DNA of 64,000 nucleotides from Nageia nagi (Eukaryota; Pinophyta). Position numbers and translations under genes: made by a program. The stretch covers positions 30,938,001 through 31,002,000 of the forward strand of contig JBITNC010000002.1 of the NCBI GenBank assembly GCA_050084985.1, written 5' to 3'. Of the stretch, positions 10,771 through 21,689 are shown piece after piece. The notes under the pieces are model-generated. The model ran no database searches. It had not been told where the DNA came from and was given only the letters and a program-made list of their open reading frames with translations. Numbering within the stretch: position 1 is the stretch's first letter; every line of letters begins with the position of its first letter.

Positions 10771-12310
10771 TGAATTAAGACATCATGAAGAGTGCATTTG
10801 ATTTCCCAATTTGGAGTTTAATATCCTATGTTTGCTAACTAATTATCATAAGATCAATTATGACCATGTGATCAACCTTCTATAAATCAATTGATATTCT
10901 AGCACCCAAAATGCCCTTATCTTGATTGATATATCGATCACTAATCAGTTGAGCAATCATGCATGATCAATCCTATGCCTACTGCTTGGAAATAAATAGT
11001 GTGAAAACTCAAACTTAGCCACTAAATTAGGCTCCATACTCAACACATTAATCTATAATATCATATTCATTAATATATAATTCAATTAATTCATTATTTT
11101 TATCAATTTAGTTGAATTTCATTAATTTATATAATATTTATTAAAATATTTATTTGAAGGAAAAACTATAATTTATATCTCTTTTGCATGATCAATTATA
11201 AAATATAATCAAAGATTTACATATCAAATATAATGAGATTACAAAAATAATGTAATCGAATTTCCAAAGATAAATAAGATAAAATAAAATCTAGAAAAAA
11301 TTAATTCATAAAATAAAAAATATGAAAAATAATCAAATACTTAAAATATTTACACTAAATGATACTTTTTATAATCAATTTATCATTTTAATACAATATT
11401 ATTGAAATTTAAAATTTTAATCAATGTTAAGAACACTCTCTCTAGATAAATCTTCATATAATTAAATTCTATGATAAAATCATCAAACATGTTTTATTCT
11501 ATAATCTCTTATGTATGAAAAGTTTTAATCCCATCATGTATGAGTGATAAATAATATGTGGGGATTCATTATTTTTCATCTTCTTAGCAATTGATTGAGC
11601 TAGTCATTGCAGTTTTGATTATAGGAGCATGGCCACATTAGAGTCTATTCTGTTGAAGTTGCCTCCAAGTCATTCCTCAGAAGTATCCATCTATTTGGTA
11701 ACAACCTTCATAAATTCATACAAAAATGGTGGTTCATGATTCTTAAAAATCAATGAAACTATTATCCATTTTCTCCATGACCACATAAATGTCTTTATAT
11801 TTCTCACTATCATGATTATTAAGATTCATGTGAACCTTTTGCACATATTTAAATTTAGCTACCATTTGTAAATGCATGTGGCCCAAAAATACCCTTGGGC
11901 ATGATATTCCTTCCTCTGTAGTTCAATTTAGATATTTGTTTAGTTTTCAATTGAAATACTTCCACTATATAATTATCAAAAGCTATGTTTATAAAGGGAA
12001 ACTAGTCATAATCTCATTAGGTACCCACAAAATTTAGAGCATGATTTCCAATTTAAGGATTTATAGATGATTCTAAATTTTGATATTTTAGACATTCAAT
12101 CACTTTTAGTTTATATAAATTTTAATATTATAGATCCAATTCAAATCAGTTGTATTATTTTAATTTTTAAATTATTTATGGCTAAATATTTGATTCCTAG
12201 TTGTTAATGTAGGAACATCTTTCAACTAATGTTTAAACATGACTTTAGTAGTGCATTTCAAGATGAATATCTTAATGGTCTTCCCACTTCAATTTTTTAT
12301 TGATACCTTG
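10770..12310. other. AT-rich stretch without recognisable gene
   Basis: Very AT-rich, with homopolymer runs around 11,050-11,560. No protein family was recognised on either strand. Part of the left side may be the rest of the Copia LTR. Confidence 0.4.
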
Positions 12311-12660
12311 AACTTAATGAAGTATTAAATTTTTTTTTTTTGCATCAATAAATATACTCCAATATGATGAACAAGATAGCTTGCATGATCAAGAAGGTCA
12401 ATAATGCATATATAATTATTCATCCTATGAATAATGTAGTAAGAGTCCCTCATGCTATTAAAGTATTTATAGCCCTCATCCATTATTCCTACATGGAAAC
12501 ATGCAAGTAGAATACATACAAAGGTTATGTTGTTAGGGTTGGCTCCCAAGTGCTTGATCAAATGAAAGAGTTTGAGGGCATCCTTGTTGTAGCCATGGAT
12601 TTCATATCCTCCAACCATTGCATTCTATGAAACTATGTTTGCATCATGTCTACTAAAGAA
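12310..12660 (-). pseudogene. PPR protein fragment A
   Basis: On the minus strand the reading is 'RHDANIVSWNAMVGGYEIHG', followed by a 97-codon ORF (12,618-12,325) with 'DALKLFHLIKHLGANPNNIT' and 'DEGYKYFNSM'. These are the P- and L/S-type PPR repeats near the C-terminus of plant PLS-class PPR proteins, which bind organelle RNA. The fragment stops before the E motif. It is a near-duplicate of fragment B about 0.86 kb to the right, and their flanks also match, indicating a tandem duplication. Confidence 0.75.
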
Positions 12661-12880
12661 CTCATAACCACAACATGTGATAGAAATATTCTTTTAAAGA
12701 GTCTTTTATGTATTAAAAAACCTTGTTACAAATTTCCCATTTTGGGGTATTTTTTAAAAAGGTTAGGAAAGGTGATTTTATAATGTTCTAATGCTACTAT
12801 TGTTTGTTGCATTCCATGAAACTATGTTTGCATCATGCATCTTAGCAAACAATTCTTACATCAGGTTATTGTACTCTTTC
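12661..12880 (-). pseudogene. Spacer with PPR-like residue between fragments A and B
   Basis: This stretch contains 'MHDANIVSWNA' on the minus strand around 12,790-12,845, a third partial copy of the repeat start. The rest is non-coding. It is part of the duplicated PPR locus. Confidence 0.4.
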
Positions 12881-13545
12881 TCATTTTCCACAATTCATAA
12901 GTATTTGTGGGTGTGATCTGTCTCCTACAAGAAAATCATTTACCCTTTTGTGAACTTCAATTCAACTACATCCAAGTGCCTTCTTGATTCCTCAATCTTT
13001 AATAAATGTCCTTACTCCTTCATCATCATCATAGTTTCCCACTTCAACATAAATATTTGAAACAAGGACATAAGATGGAGCATATTTAGTCTCCAACAAA
13101 AATAATATTCTTGCTACAAATCCCACAATTCCTACATTCTTATGTGATCTAAAAGCACTAAGGATAAATACCCATACACACAATTCAAGCTTTTTGGGCA
13201 TATTGACAATAACTTTCATAGCTTCCTCAAGATAACTTGCATGAAAAAGAATTTCAACAATGCATGTATAATTATTCATCCTACAAACAATGCAGTAAGA
13301 GTACCTTATGCTATTAAAGTATTTACAGCCCTCATGTACTATTTCTTCATGGTAGCATGCAAGTAGAAAACATATAAAGATTATGTTTTTAGGGTTGGTT
13401 CCCAAGTGCTTCATCAAATGAAAGAGTTTAAGGGCATACTTATTGTAGCCATGAATTTCATATCCTCCAACCATTGCATTTTATAAAATTGTGTTTGTAT
13501 CATGTCTATTAGGGAATTCATAACCACATGTGATAGAAATACACT
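12880..13545 (-). pseudogene. PPR protein C-terminal fragment B with E-type motifs
   Basis: The 160-codon ORF (13,474-12,992) starts with 'NAMVGGYEIHGYNKYALKLF' and continues through 'NPKNIIFICFLLACYHEE'. It then reads into E-domain blocks 'LEEAMKVIVNMPKK', 'LSAFRSHKNVG', 'YVLVSNIYVEVGNYDD'. After a stop, 'EVHKRVNDFLVGDRSHPQI' (about 12,890-12,950) matches the E+ motif that precedes a DYW domain. No DYW domain follows. The 'RSHKNV..GEFVA' style is common in PPR families of conifers (family knowledge). There is no start codon region or transit peptide, so this is a pseudogene end. Confidence 0.8.
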
Positions 13546-13649
13546 TTTAATGAGTCTTTGATGTATTTATCAACCATTTTGCAAATTTTCCAATTTAAAA
13601 TCAATAATTTATTTAATTAAAACAAACATGGTTCCAAGTTCATTCTTTG

Positions 13650-15240
13650 AATATGTCTCATTATTTTGAATTGCAGGGAATTTGCAGTCATTGATTTGAA
13701 GTATCTTATTAAAAAATCTCATCTCACTATGGTATATGCTAGATACTACACATTTACTTTTTTTATTTTATGGGGGTAGTACAAGTATATGTTGTTGTTT
13801 TGTTGTGATTTGTTGACTTAAATACTAATACTTGTAATGTTAATCATATGCCCTCATAGAAAACACCGTAAATATGAGGAATTTAGGAGCATGCATCAAA
13901 TACATGATCATAGAGAGCTTTACTTAGATGGTGGAGGAGAATGGATTGCTACCAAGAAGATTGATAGGATATAATAATTTTTCTTTATTTTTAAGTGTGC
14001 ATTAATCAATTAAGTTCAACAGGGTGATAAGTAGAGGTTAAATGAGCATAGGAACTGATATTATGAATGTATTGCATCAATTCCTCCTCTACTAAGAAGT
14101 AGGAGGCCAATAGATGGCATATGTAAGCCATCCACATATAATCAAAAGAAATATGAGGCATAAAATAAATATATAAATAAGGTGCTTTAGAGACAATATA
14201 ATAATGAACATCATAGAGTTGTTGAAGGTATCTATTTTCAATATGATGTCCATGGTAAAAATAATTTACCAAAACCAATCATGGATGAACTACAAAAAAG
14301 ATGGAAGAATATAATTCTGAGGATAGAAAAAAAATTATTGGATCATTTAAAATAACAATTCACAAAGGGATATGTTAACTTTATTATAAAGGGGAAGGCA
14401 AGTGATTATATTTCATTTACATTATAATTTATGTTCTTGTATTGTTGTTTTATGTTATCCAACAAGTATGTAGTAATTTCTCATAGGTTGATGCAAATTT
14501 TGCAATATCCATAGATAAAATACTAAGAATTTTTAATCATGTTTTTAAAAAGTGTTGTTATTATACAAATAAATAATATTATTGATTATTAACATCATAT
14601 ATTATCCACATCATGTATAAGATTTGTCAAATGTACAAGGATCTTTACATCTGAATGATTTCGATGGTTAACATTCAAGTCATGAGGTAATTGATTTTTT
14701 TAATTATACTTGGCATTAAGTGCAAATACATAGTTTAATTTTGAAGTAAATTTATGACCTTAATTTTTTTAAATATGGAGTCTCAACCTCTAGGAATATA
14801 TAATTTTATAGAGGCTCTTTTTTTTTCCACATCATCTACAAGATGAGCAAAATATTGAAGGGTCTTCACATAGAATGAATTTAGAGTCAATAGACAATAG
14901 TATAGATGATGATGATGAGGTGAATATATATATATTTTAATTAGAATTTGAATTAACTACAAAAAAATTGTTTGAGAGTGAATTCACTTGATGGCCTTAA
15001 TTTTTGATACTATGTAATCTCAACCTCTAGGATTCTTTGATCTTATGGAGACTTTTTTTTCCATGTTGTCTACAGAATTTCACAAATACATGAGGGTCTT
15101 CATATTAAATTGAATTACAGTTAAATTTGACTTCTAGATATAATGATGATCAGGTAATTGATTTTTATTTTAATTACACTTGGAATTAAGTACAACTAAA
15201 TTGTTTAATTTTGAATTAACTTGATGGCCTTTAAACCATG
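13650..15240 (+). pseudogene. Degenerate CACTA ORF1-like region, 5' part, with repeated exon-like units
   Basis: Plus-strand traces include 'RKYEEFRSMHQIHDHRELYL' (13,868-13,927) and 'PIMDELQKRWKN' (14,277-14,312), both in open but short frames. From about 14,580 to 15,230 a unit of roughly 220-240 bp recurs about three times. Each has a short acidic exon-like part ('SIDDDDEV' type), a GT-rich edge, and a spacer with TCTCAACCTCTAGGA (14,779 and 15,019). It is placed with CACTA elements because of the Transposase_24-like segment that follows. The assignment is tentative. Confidence 0.35.
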
Positions 15241-15289
15241 ATTTCTTGATATGAAGATAGGACATAACAATAGTGGACCATTTTCCATA

Positions 15290-15570
15290 AAAAAGGGTTA
15301 AAAGGTGCATCTACTCAATCCTCATGGTAATATAATGGCATTTAGAAATATGCATAATGATGATCTTGTTGGCAATAGCCATGGTATCTCTATCAAAGGG
15401 GGGCACTTTTTCATAGAGTTGATGACATGTCATTTCAATGGTTACAAGCTACCCATACCTAATGGATATGCTACTACATTAGGAGAATATCTTTGGGGAT
15501 TTATCTTATGGGAGACTAAATTATTGCAACTTGATTGCAAACCTTTAGTTTTAATCCAATACATATAATC
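15290..15570 (+). pseudogene. Transposase_24-like (CACTA ORF1) segment
   Basis: An open stretch of 87 codons (15,305-15,568) contains 'VHLLNPHGNIMAF', then 'DLVGN', 'FIELMTCHFNGYKLPIPNG' and 'TLGEYLWGFILWETKLL'. The order of an hydrophobic 'V.L....G..MA.G' strand, a 'VGG.' element, a 'LP.P' turn and 'TLG.A.G.FI.W' matches the conserved core of the second CACTA protein (plant Ptta/En/Spm family). That protein binds element DNA. The start and end of the gene are not preserved. It may belong to the same element lineage as the transposase at 3.2-8.2 kb, but intervening insertions prevent proof. Confidence 0.45.
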
Positions 15571-16090
15571 ATTCCTACTTTTAGATAAAATATTTACTTT
15601 AATACTAATTGTTGTGTTTCAAAAAAGTTAGTTTTTTCATTAATTATTCATTTTATATCTCATGAAACCAAATGATGGACCATAATGAGATAAATGTATA
15701 AAGGAATACAAAAATGCAAGAAATGTTGAGCAATCAAATAATGTAATATTTACAGAGGCCCATCATGATGAACATGCAAATGCAACAAATGTAGAGTAAG
15801 AAGGTAGTATCAAAACTAGCATAGAGGTGAGAGATCCAATTCACCATCTAGTTGAAGTTGAATTATAGTTTTTTAAACTAATGTACACCAATGCATCATT
15901 TTTGTATGATATGCGATAACATGCAGAAAGGAATGAAGCATAAGGAGGATGTAATTGAAGGAGAGGAACTTAAAGAGGCAAGGTTACTAGAACAATATGT
16001 TGTAGATGTTTCCAAATGGATCTAGGAAGTTACAAAGATTATACAAGATACCACAAATACTACAAAATATGAAAATAAAAAAGAAAAGGT
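15570..16090 (+). other. AT-rich stretch with short acidic ORF traces
   Basis: Short plus-strand reading stretches rich in Glu, Lys and Asn occur, for example around 15,950-16,050. No family was recognised. It probably belongs to the degenerate CACTA ORF1 region. Confidence 0.3.
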
Positions 16091-16600
16091 ATTCTTACAC
16101 ATTTGTAGGGCATCCTTTTTGTATTCTTCCATATTTTTGCATACATGTATATCAAGGCATTCACCTCTACAAAATTTGATGAAAATCCATTTTCAACTAC
16201 TCTTTAATGGATGTTCAAACCTTCTTCAAGAGCTCCCATGGTGATCCATATTGTATGAATACTATCATAGGTTGTAAAGTTTGAATTTACAACTAACAAT
16301 TGCATATCTTTAAATGTCTTTGGAGCCTTTTCAGAAAACCCATTTTGTGCTTATCCATGGATCATTACATGTGCTTAAATGTCTCTAGAATTGTATGTGC
16401 TTAAAGTATTTAGTGCCTTTTTAGATAACCCATTTTGTGCATATCCTAGTATCATTGTAGTTTATGAGATTGCATTATGATGAGGCATTTGGTCAAACAA
16501 TTCATGAGCCCTTACAATGTATCCAATTTGTACATATACTATGATCATTGCATTCCATGAAACTTCATGCACATAATCTATGGAAGTATTATTACCATTT
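16090..16600 (-). pseudogene. PPR protein fragment C
   Basis: On the minus strand the order is 'SWNAMIIVYVQIGYIVRAHE' (16,560-16,500), 'LGYAQNGLSKKAL' (16,440-16,400), 'AQNGFSEKAPKTFKDMQL' (16,350-16,300), 'MGALEEGLNIH' (16,250-16,220) and 'NFVEVNALIYMYAKIWK' (16,180-16,130). These are consecutive PPR repeat motifs of the PLS class. Stops and frameshifts are numerous. This is a different part of a PPR protein from fragments A and B. Confidence 0.7.
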
Positions 16601-16629
16601 AAGGAAAGCCTAATATGCTTAACAACATT

Positions 16630-16860
16630 TAAGGGAATCCTTGTTGTAGCCTACATAAACATTTATGCAGCCTTCTTGTAGCCTACATAAACTTTTGTGC
16701 AGCCTTGTTGTAGCCTACTTAAACTTTTATGCATAACTTTTTTGTAGCCCACATAAACTTTTGTGCATAACCATTTCCAACTATGCTTAATAATATTTAA
16801 GGGATCCTTTTTGTAGCCATGAATTGCTCCATAAACATCATATGGAATTTAGAAAAGGCT
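16630..16860 (-). repeat. Short tandem repeat, about 36-45 bp units, derived from PPR-like sequence
   Basis: Three to four units share TTGTAGCCTACATAAACTT and TTTTGTGCA (16,640-16,770). The right end, TTTTGTAGCCATGAATTGCT, corresponds to the antisense of the PPR 'HGY.KD' motif seen in fragments A and B. The array therefore seems to have arisen by local amplification of a PPR fragment. Confidence 0.55.
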
Positions 16861-18850
16861 ATTATCCTTTCATGCCACATACTAGCTTAGGATACATTTT
16901 TACCATGTAGTCACTTATTTTGTATACATTTTTTTTTCAATAGGTTTATTTTAGTTTAAGGGAATCCTAATTTGCATTTTTATACATAAAAACAAGAAAA
17001 TGAGGAAAAACATGTAGAGGAAGATGATGGTGAATGTAGTGGCACTATTTTGCCACATGGGAAGAATGTTGTTTAACTAGTTTGAATAAGAAATTTGCTT
17101 CTAATACAAATATATATTTTGCATTGATAGACCAACAAGTTGGTGGAGGGGTAGCTGCTGGTTTAGTTTTTTGTGTACTCATCATGGGTTGGTTACATGC
17201 AAACCCTAGTATTTTGCCTAACCAAAAGTAACTCGATGGAATGATACAACATGGATGTCAACAATGGAATAGACTGAAAGAGATTTCATCATTTAAAGAA
17301 AAATTTCCAAATGCACATTTTGATATGGATTCAGTTCTTGAGCATAAGTTCAATCTTGTGACTATGAAATTATGAATTCCAAACAAGGCTTGCTTAAGCC
17401 AAAGGGCATCTTGTGAAAGTTCAAAATATTAGAGAAATAATTGACAAAACATGGAATGCCATATAAAATACTATAGGAATTTACATAGTTGCATAGGCCG
17501 ATCATTTCTTCATTTTGATAGTTGAATAAAAAACATGTTATATTTTTGATACTCTTGGTTAAATACTAGATGAGAAATGTAATAAAGGATATGTATTGAA
17601 ATTTGATTAAGAGATAGAAGTGTGGGAGAAGGAAAAAGTGAGAAAAAATGAGGAGCGGTACTATAATGTAAAATATATATAAGGAGTGTTGCAATCATTT
17701 CGTTGATAAGTTTTTAACAAAGTCACATATGCATGACCAAGTGATTGAGTTCAAAGCTAGGATATTAAATAATCTTGATCTAACGAGGAATTTGACCATG
17801 GATTTCTCTCTCACAAAACTAGAGGATGATGAAAATAGGTAGGTATTGAACTTACTCATTGATGTTTTATGAATCTTTTTCTTCCTAACAATGTTATTTT
17901 AATCCTTCTCCTATGAAAGGAATTTATGGATTGAATATCTAAAGGTAAGAAAGGATCAATTAGGAAGACACTAGGTCTTATATGTATATCTATACCAACC
18001 ATGGGATAACTCCTCCTACTGTTAAAAGTGATGAAGGTAAGAGATCATATTGGTATGACTCCAAGCTTTCTCTTGGAGATATAAAGCCCATAAGGACTTA
18101 TAAATTGCTAGAAAAAAATGCTATAAAAAAGGGAACAAGCCATTTCAAGTGGTGACTTTGAAATACAACATGTATAAAATCCTTATAGGAAAATGTTTTA
18201 CCTCAAAATTTTCTACATATAATTTGTTACATATAAATTTAATAACATAAATTTACAAAAAACATATTGAAGTAAATAATAGTCATGTATATCATTATGA
18301 ATGCTAACATACAAATCCTACTATATGTCATTATGATTATTTAACATTTCACTTCACTTTCATTTAATTTGGTGTGCATTCTACTTTTCACTTAATTTTA
18401 GTTTTGATTTGGAAACTTATAGATTTTGAATTTTATGGCAGGTAACCCCCAAGGAATGGATAGTGGAAACATATAGGTAGAAGAAATAGGGCTAAATATA
18501 AAGCTATTAGAATGCCACAAAACCCATCTCTCCATAACAAAATGCTTATAGAAGTAGAAAAGTGTGAAGGAATAGTCAACTATATTGGAAAGCATCCCAT
18601 TGCATGGGAATAAAATAGAGGAGTGAAAACTATGGAGGAAGATATACAAGAATTTTTACAAGGAGGGTTATAGTAAATTGATTTATCAATTGGATGATAT
18701 TACAAAGGAGGAATAATACCAGTACATATATTATCCATATGTGGCCTTTTTCCCACACAACAGAATCATGTGCTTCATTCCTGATCCATTGAGCATGTAT
18801 ACTCCAAAAGAAGACAATGTTTAAAAATTTAATTGTGAGAAAACTATTTT
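16860..18850 (+). other. Degenerate region, possibly the 3' part of a CACTA ORF1-like gene
   Basis: Plus-strand traces include 'QQVGGGVAAGLVFCVLIMGW' (17,128-17,187) and 'HFFILIVE' followed by 'YIFDTLG' (about 17,500-17,560). The latter recalls the Ulp1-type peptidase pattern carried by some plant CACTA elements, but is too short to rely on. No complete domain can be supported. An 83-codon minus-strand ORF (18,398-18,649) shows no recognisable motif. Confidence 0.25.
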
Positions 18851-19019
18851 AAAATATAATTATAAAAATGGCATGTATATTTGAGATAGAGATTGTATAT
18901 TTATATATTTTTGATAATGACATGTATGAAATGACATGTATATAATCGGTCTATTTTGAGTAATGTTCAATTTTATCTTGTACTTGTTTGAAAACTCATG
19001 ATTAATTATTATTGCATGA

Positions 19020-19863
19020 AAAATAATCAGAAAAATATCCAAAATACCCTTGTAATTGAATGTAATATAAAAAATACCCTTAAATTTTTACAAATATCAA
19101 AAATACCCCTATTACTTTTAATCTCCCATTCCATTCAAACATAAAAAAAAATAAATTTTAGAAAATATATCAAGGGATGCAGCAAAATGGAGGAGGATGA
19201 GATATCAAGCATTGCTGCTACTGGAAAATATGTTGAAGAATACAATAAAATGGAGTTTACTTAATGAAATATTTATCAGCTAAAGATATCCTTTCTTTCA
19301 CTCTTTACAATCAAATGTTCTATTAGACTCTAATTTCGATCCCTAGGGCTTGGAATCGATTGGAGAATTTATTTTTTCTTCCTACATCCCCTACTGCTAA
19401 GAAGAGGTAATTTCAAAATAGAAGCATAGATTTGAGGTAATCAACACCAAGGATGTGGTCCAACATAGCGACTTGTTGCATCTCTACCATGGCATGCTAC
19501 CCTTTGTTAGAACATTCAAGACATTCTTCTCAACTTTAGGTGATTCCTTCATATCATCCCATAGCTTCAAGGCTTCATTGCTTGAAATTGCAAATTTATG
19601 GGTGAAAAAATGTTGGCCTACACCACCATTGAGATATGAATATAGGTATTTTCCATGCAAATCATGAACATTCAACTTTCAAGCAATCTTTCCTTGCAAC
19701 CTTGCCGAAATTGAGTTACACCCAAATAAAAAGAGAGCATGCACAAAGGTTGTAGAAAAAATATTGTATTTGAGGGGTATTTGGATATTTATGTAAAAAT
19801 AGGGGTATTTTTTATATTACATCAAATTTGGGGGGTATTTTAGATATTTTTCAAAAATAATTA
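19020..19863. mobile_element. Non-autonomous Mutator-type element with terminal inverted repeats
   Basis: The ends are inverted repeats of about 80-90 bp. The left end (19,031 on) reads GAAAAATATCCAAAATACCC. The right end, reverse-complemented from 19,852, reads GAAAAATATCTAAAATACCC. Both continue with ATGTAATATAAAAAATACCC further in. The element is flanked by AAAAATAAT at 19,020-19,028 and again at 19,853-19,861; the match extends to 11 bp with one mismatch. Long TIRs with 9-11 bp target duplications are the signature of Mutator-like elements. No transposase is inside. The interior (19,170-19,750) includes small ORFs on both strands that I do not recognise, so a captured host fragment is possible. 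Confidence 0.7.
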
Positions 19864-19894
19864 TCTTTCAATGTTTGAATACTCATGTGTGAAG

Positions 19895-20375
19895 ATTCCT
19901 CAAAATAGTTTGCATGAATGAGAAGGTCAATAATGCATGTATAATTATTCATTCTAGGAATAATTATTCATTCATGCTATTAAAGTATTTACAATCCTTT
20001 GAATGGAAAAATTACCATTTATAATTATTCATTTTCGAAAAAATTATTTTTCAATGGAAAAAACTATCTTTTAATGTTTGAATACTCATGTTTGAAGCTT
20101 CCTCAAGATAGTCTACAGGAATGATAAGGTCTACAATGCATGCATATATTATTCATTCCAATAATAATGCAATACAATTCATTCATGAAAGTATTTACGA
20201 CCCTCATACACTAGGACTACATGGTTGCATGCAAGTAGAACACATACAAAGTTTATGTTGTTAGGGTTGGTTCCTCAGTGCTTCATCAAATCAAATAGTT
20301 TAGTGGAATCCTTGATGTAGCCATGATTTGCTCATATCCTCTAAGAATTCAAGTTCATGAAATTATAACTATATC
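19895..20375 (-). pseudogene. PPR protein fragment D, heavily decayed
   Basis: The sequence is the antisense of the same PPR stretch as fragments A and B. It includes the TTGTTAGGGTTGGTTCC segment, the ATGTAGCCATG segment and the repeated CATGAATGAGAAGGTCAATAA-like segment (19,912 and again near 20,115). Part is locally duplicated. No open frame of useful length remains. Confidence 0.55.
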
Positions 20376-20429
20376 ATGCATATTACATGGTGCCACATAC
20401 TGGCAAAAGTTTCAAAGAAAGATTTACAC

Positions 20430-20600
20430 CTGATAATTACATATACATATATTATGGGCATATATATAGATATATTATAGGAATATATATATAGATATAT
20501 TATAGGTGTATATATAGATATATTATGGGTGTATATATGCTATGCTATATTGTGGGTGTATATGATGATAATTTACGGGTGTATATATGTGTGTTGCCAA
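20430..20600. repeat. Tandem repeat, about 27-30 bp units of TATATAGATATATTATRG
   Basis: At least four imperfect units of GTGTATATATAGATATATTA occur between 20,455 and 20,560, followed by looser copies to 20,600. The array has no recognised function. A similar phrase about sequence ending in 'TATATTCAGG' near 27,500 is only weakly related. Confidence 0.6.
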
Positions 20601-21049
20601 AAATATCAAGGTTTGTATATTATATAATGGCCTATATATATCCTATATTAGGGTTTGTGATCAATGAAAGATTCATTTTTCAAATATTTTTATCATTTTT
20701 CAATCTAATATTGACTAAGTATATGAGCCAAAATCATGGTTACCAAGAGTTCCATTGGAAAGTAATTATTTTGGCTCTTATTCTCATTCAATCTCAATCA
20801 GGATGGGGAGATCAAAGGTTCCATATCCTTTTGTGTCTCTTTTTTATGGGGATTATTAGCTTAAATGATTTTTTACAAATTATTTGCCTCCTTTTTTCAC
20901 AAGTATCTTCAATTGGACTCTATTTAGGAGATCTGGAAGATTATTATAAGGTTTCTTTAGAATATTTTCTTTATGGTTTATTGGCATCTCTACAATTATT
21001 CATGCCTATTTTCTTTATACATTATGATTCATTATCACAAATATTATAA
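20525..21049 (+). other. Unrecognised 174-codon open frame
   Basis: This is the longest hydrophobic open frame in the area. Its first part is translated tandem repeat and LTR-like sequence. The rest is rich in Leu, Ile and Phe with several possible membrane segments. It lacks any family motif that I know. The start overlaps repeat DNA, so it is probably not a gene. It may be a chance frame across a decayed retroelement. Confidence 0.15.
20610..20745 (+). repeat. Probable 3' end of a Copia LTR with decayed primer site
   Basis: The sequence AGGGTTTGTGATCAATGAAA followed by ATTCATTTTTCAA and a T-rich run ending CAATCTAA is typical of the 3' end of plant Copia LTRs. About 20 bp later, AAGTATATGAGCC aligns with the Copia primer site GGTATCAGAGCC with a few changes. 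No gag was recognised downstream. Orientation would be plus. Confidence 0.35.
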
Positions 21050-21680
21050 TTCATGATCAAGTGCATCATATGATATTTTATGACCAATCACCCTTAATAT
21101 GCCCATTTTACATCCAATATACATAACCTAATAATAAATCAATCTTTCATTGATATTATGATGTCGATAAATCTTATAATGAAACACAACTTCCAACATA
21201 CAAAAATGAGATATATAAATATCAATAAAATAGATATTATGATGACACATAATAAAATCTAGAACTATGAATAAAACTATATAAGAATATATGAGGGTCT
21301 TAAAATAAGCATAGGTTTTTGCAGTTGAGTTATGCCTTCATTAATAATAGTATCATATACATCTACATATGCTAGTAGAAATAAGAGTACAAAAATCTCC
21401 ACTATAAGCCAAATGGTCAAATTCACAGCGATCATTAATGTATTTATTAAATTTTAAAATTAATCTTGACTAATTTGCTTAAATATTAATTTTGATTCTA
21501 ATTTTCCCAAACATAATATTTCTCAACAATGCTCAAGAATGATAAAGACCTACATGTTGATTCTTATTTGATATGATTATTTGTAAGAAAACATAAAATT
21601 AGCATTGAAATCAGCATTTATAAAAATTGATTTCTATAAAAAAAACTTCTTGCCTTAAAATTGTGTTGTCTTGGGTTAAC
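21050..21680. other. AT-rich stretch without recognisable gene
   Basis: No coding or repeat structure was recognised. It lies between the Copia LTR remnant and the 3' end of the Mutator transposase remnant. Confidence 0.35.
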
Positions 21681-21689
21681 CATGCTCTT

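Noticed and set aside
11735-11835. Protein kinase-like phrase on the minus strand ('KDIYVVMEKMD')
   Set aside because: The resemblance to a MAP kinase hinge is confined to about 12 residues, with no catalytic loop or DFG motif nearby.
17480-17570. Ulp1-type peptidase of a CACTA element
   Set aside because: Only one short phrase resembles the 'HW.L.V....Y.LDSLG' motif. The catalytic His and Cys blocks could not be found.
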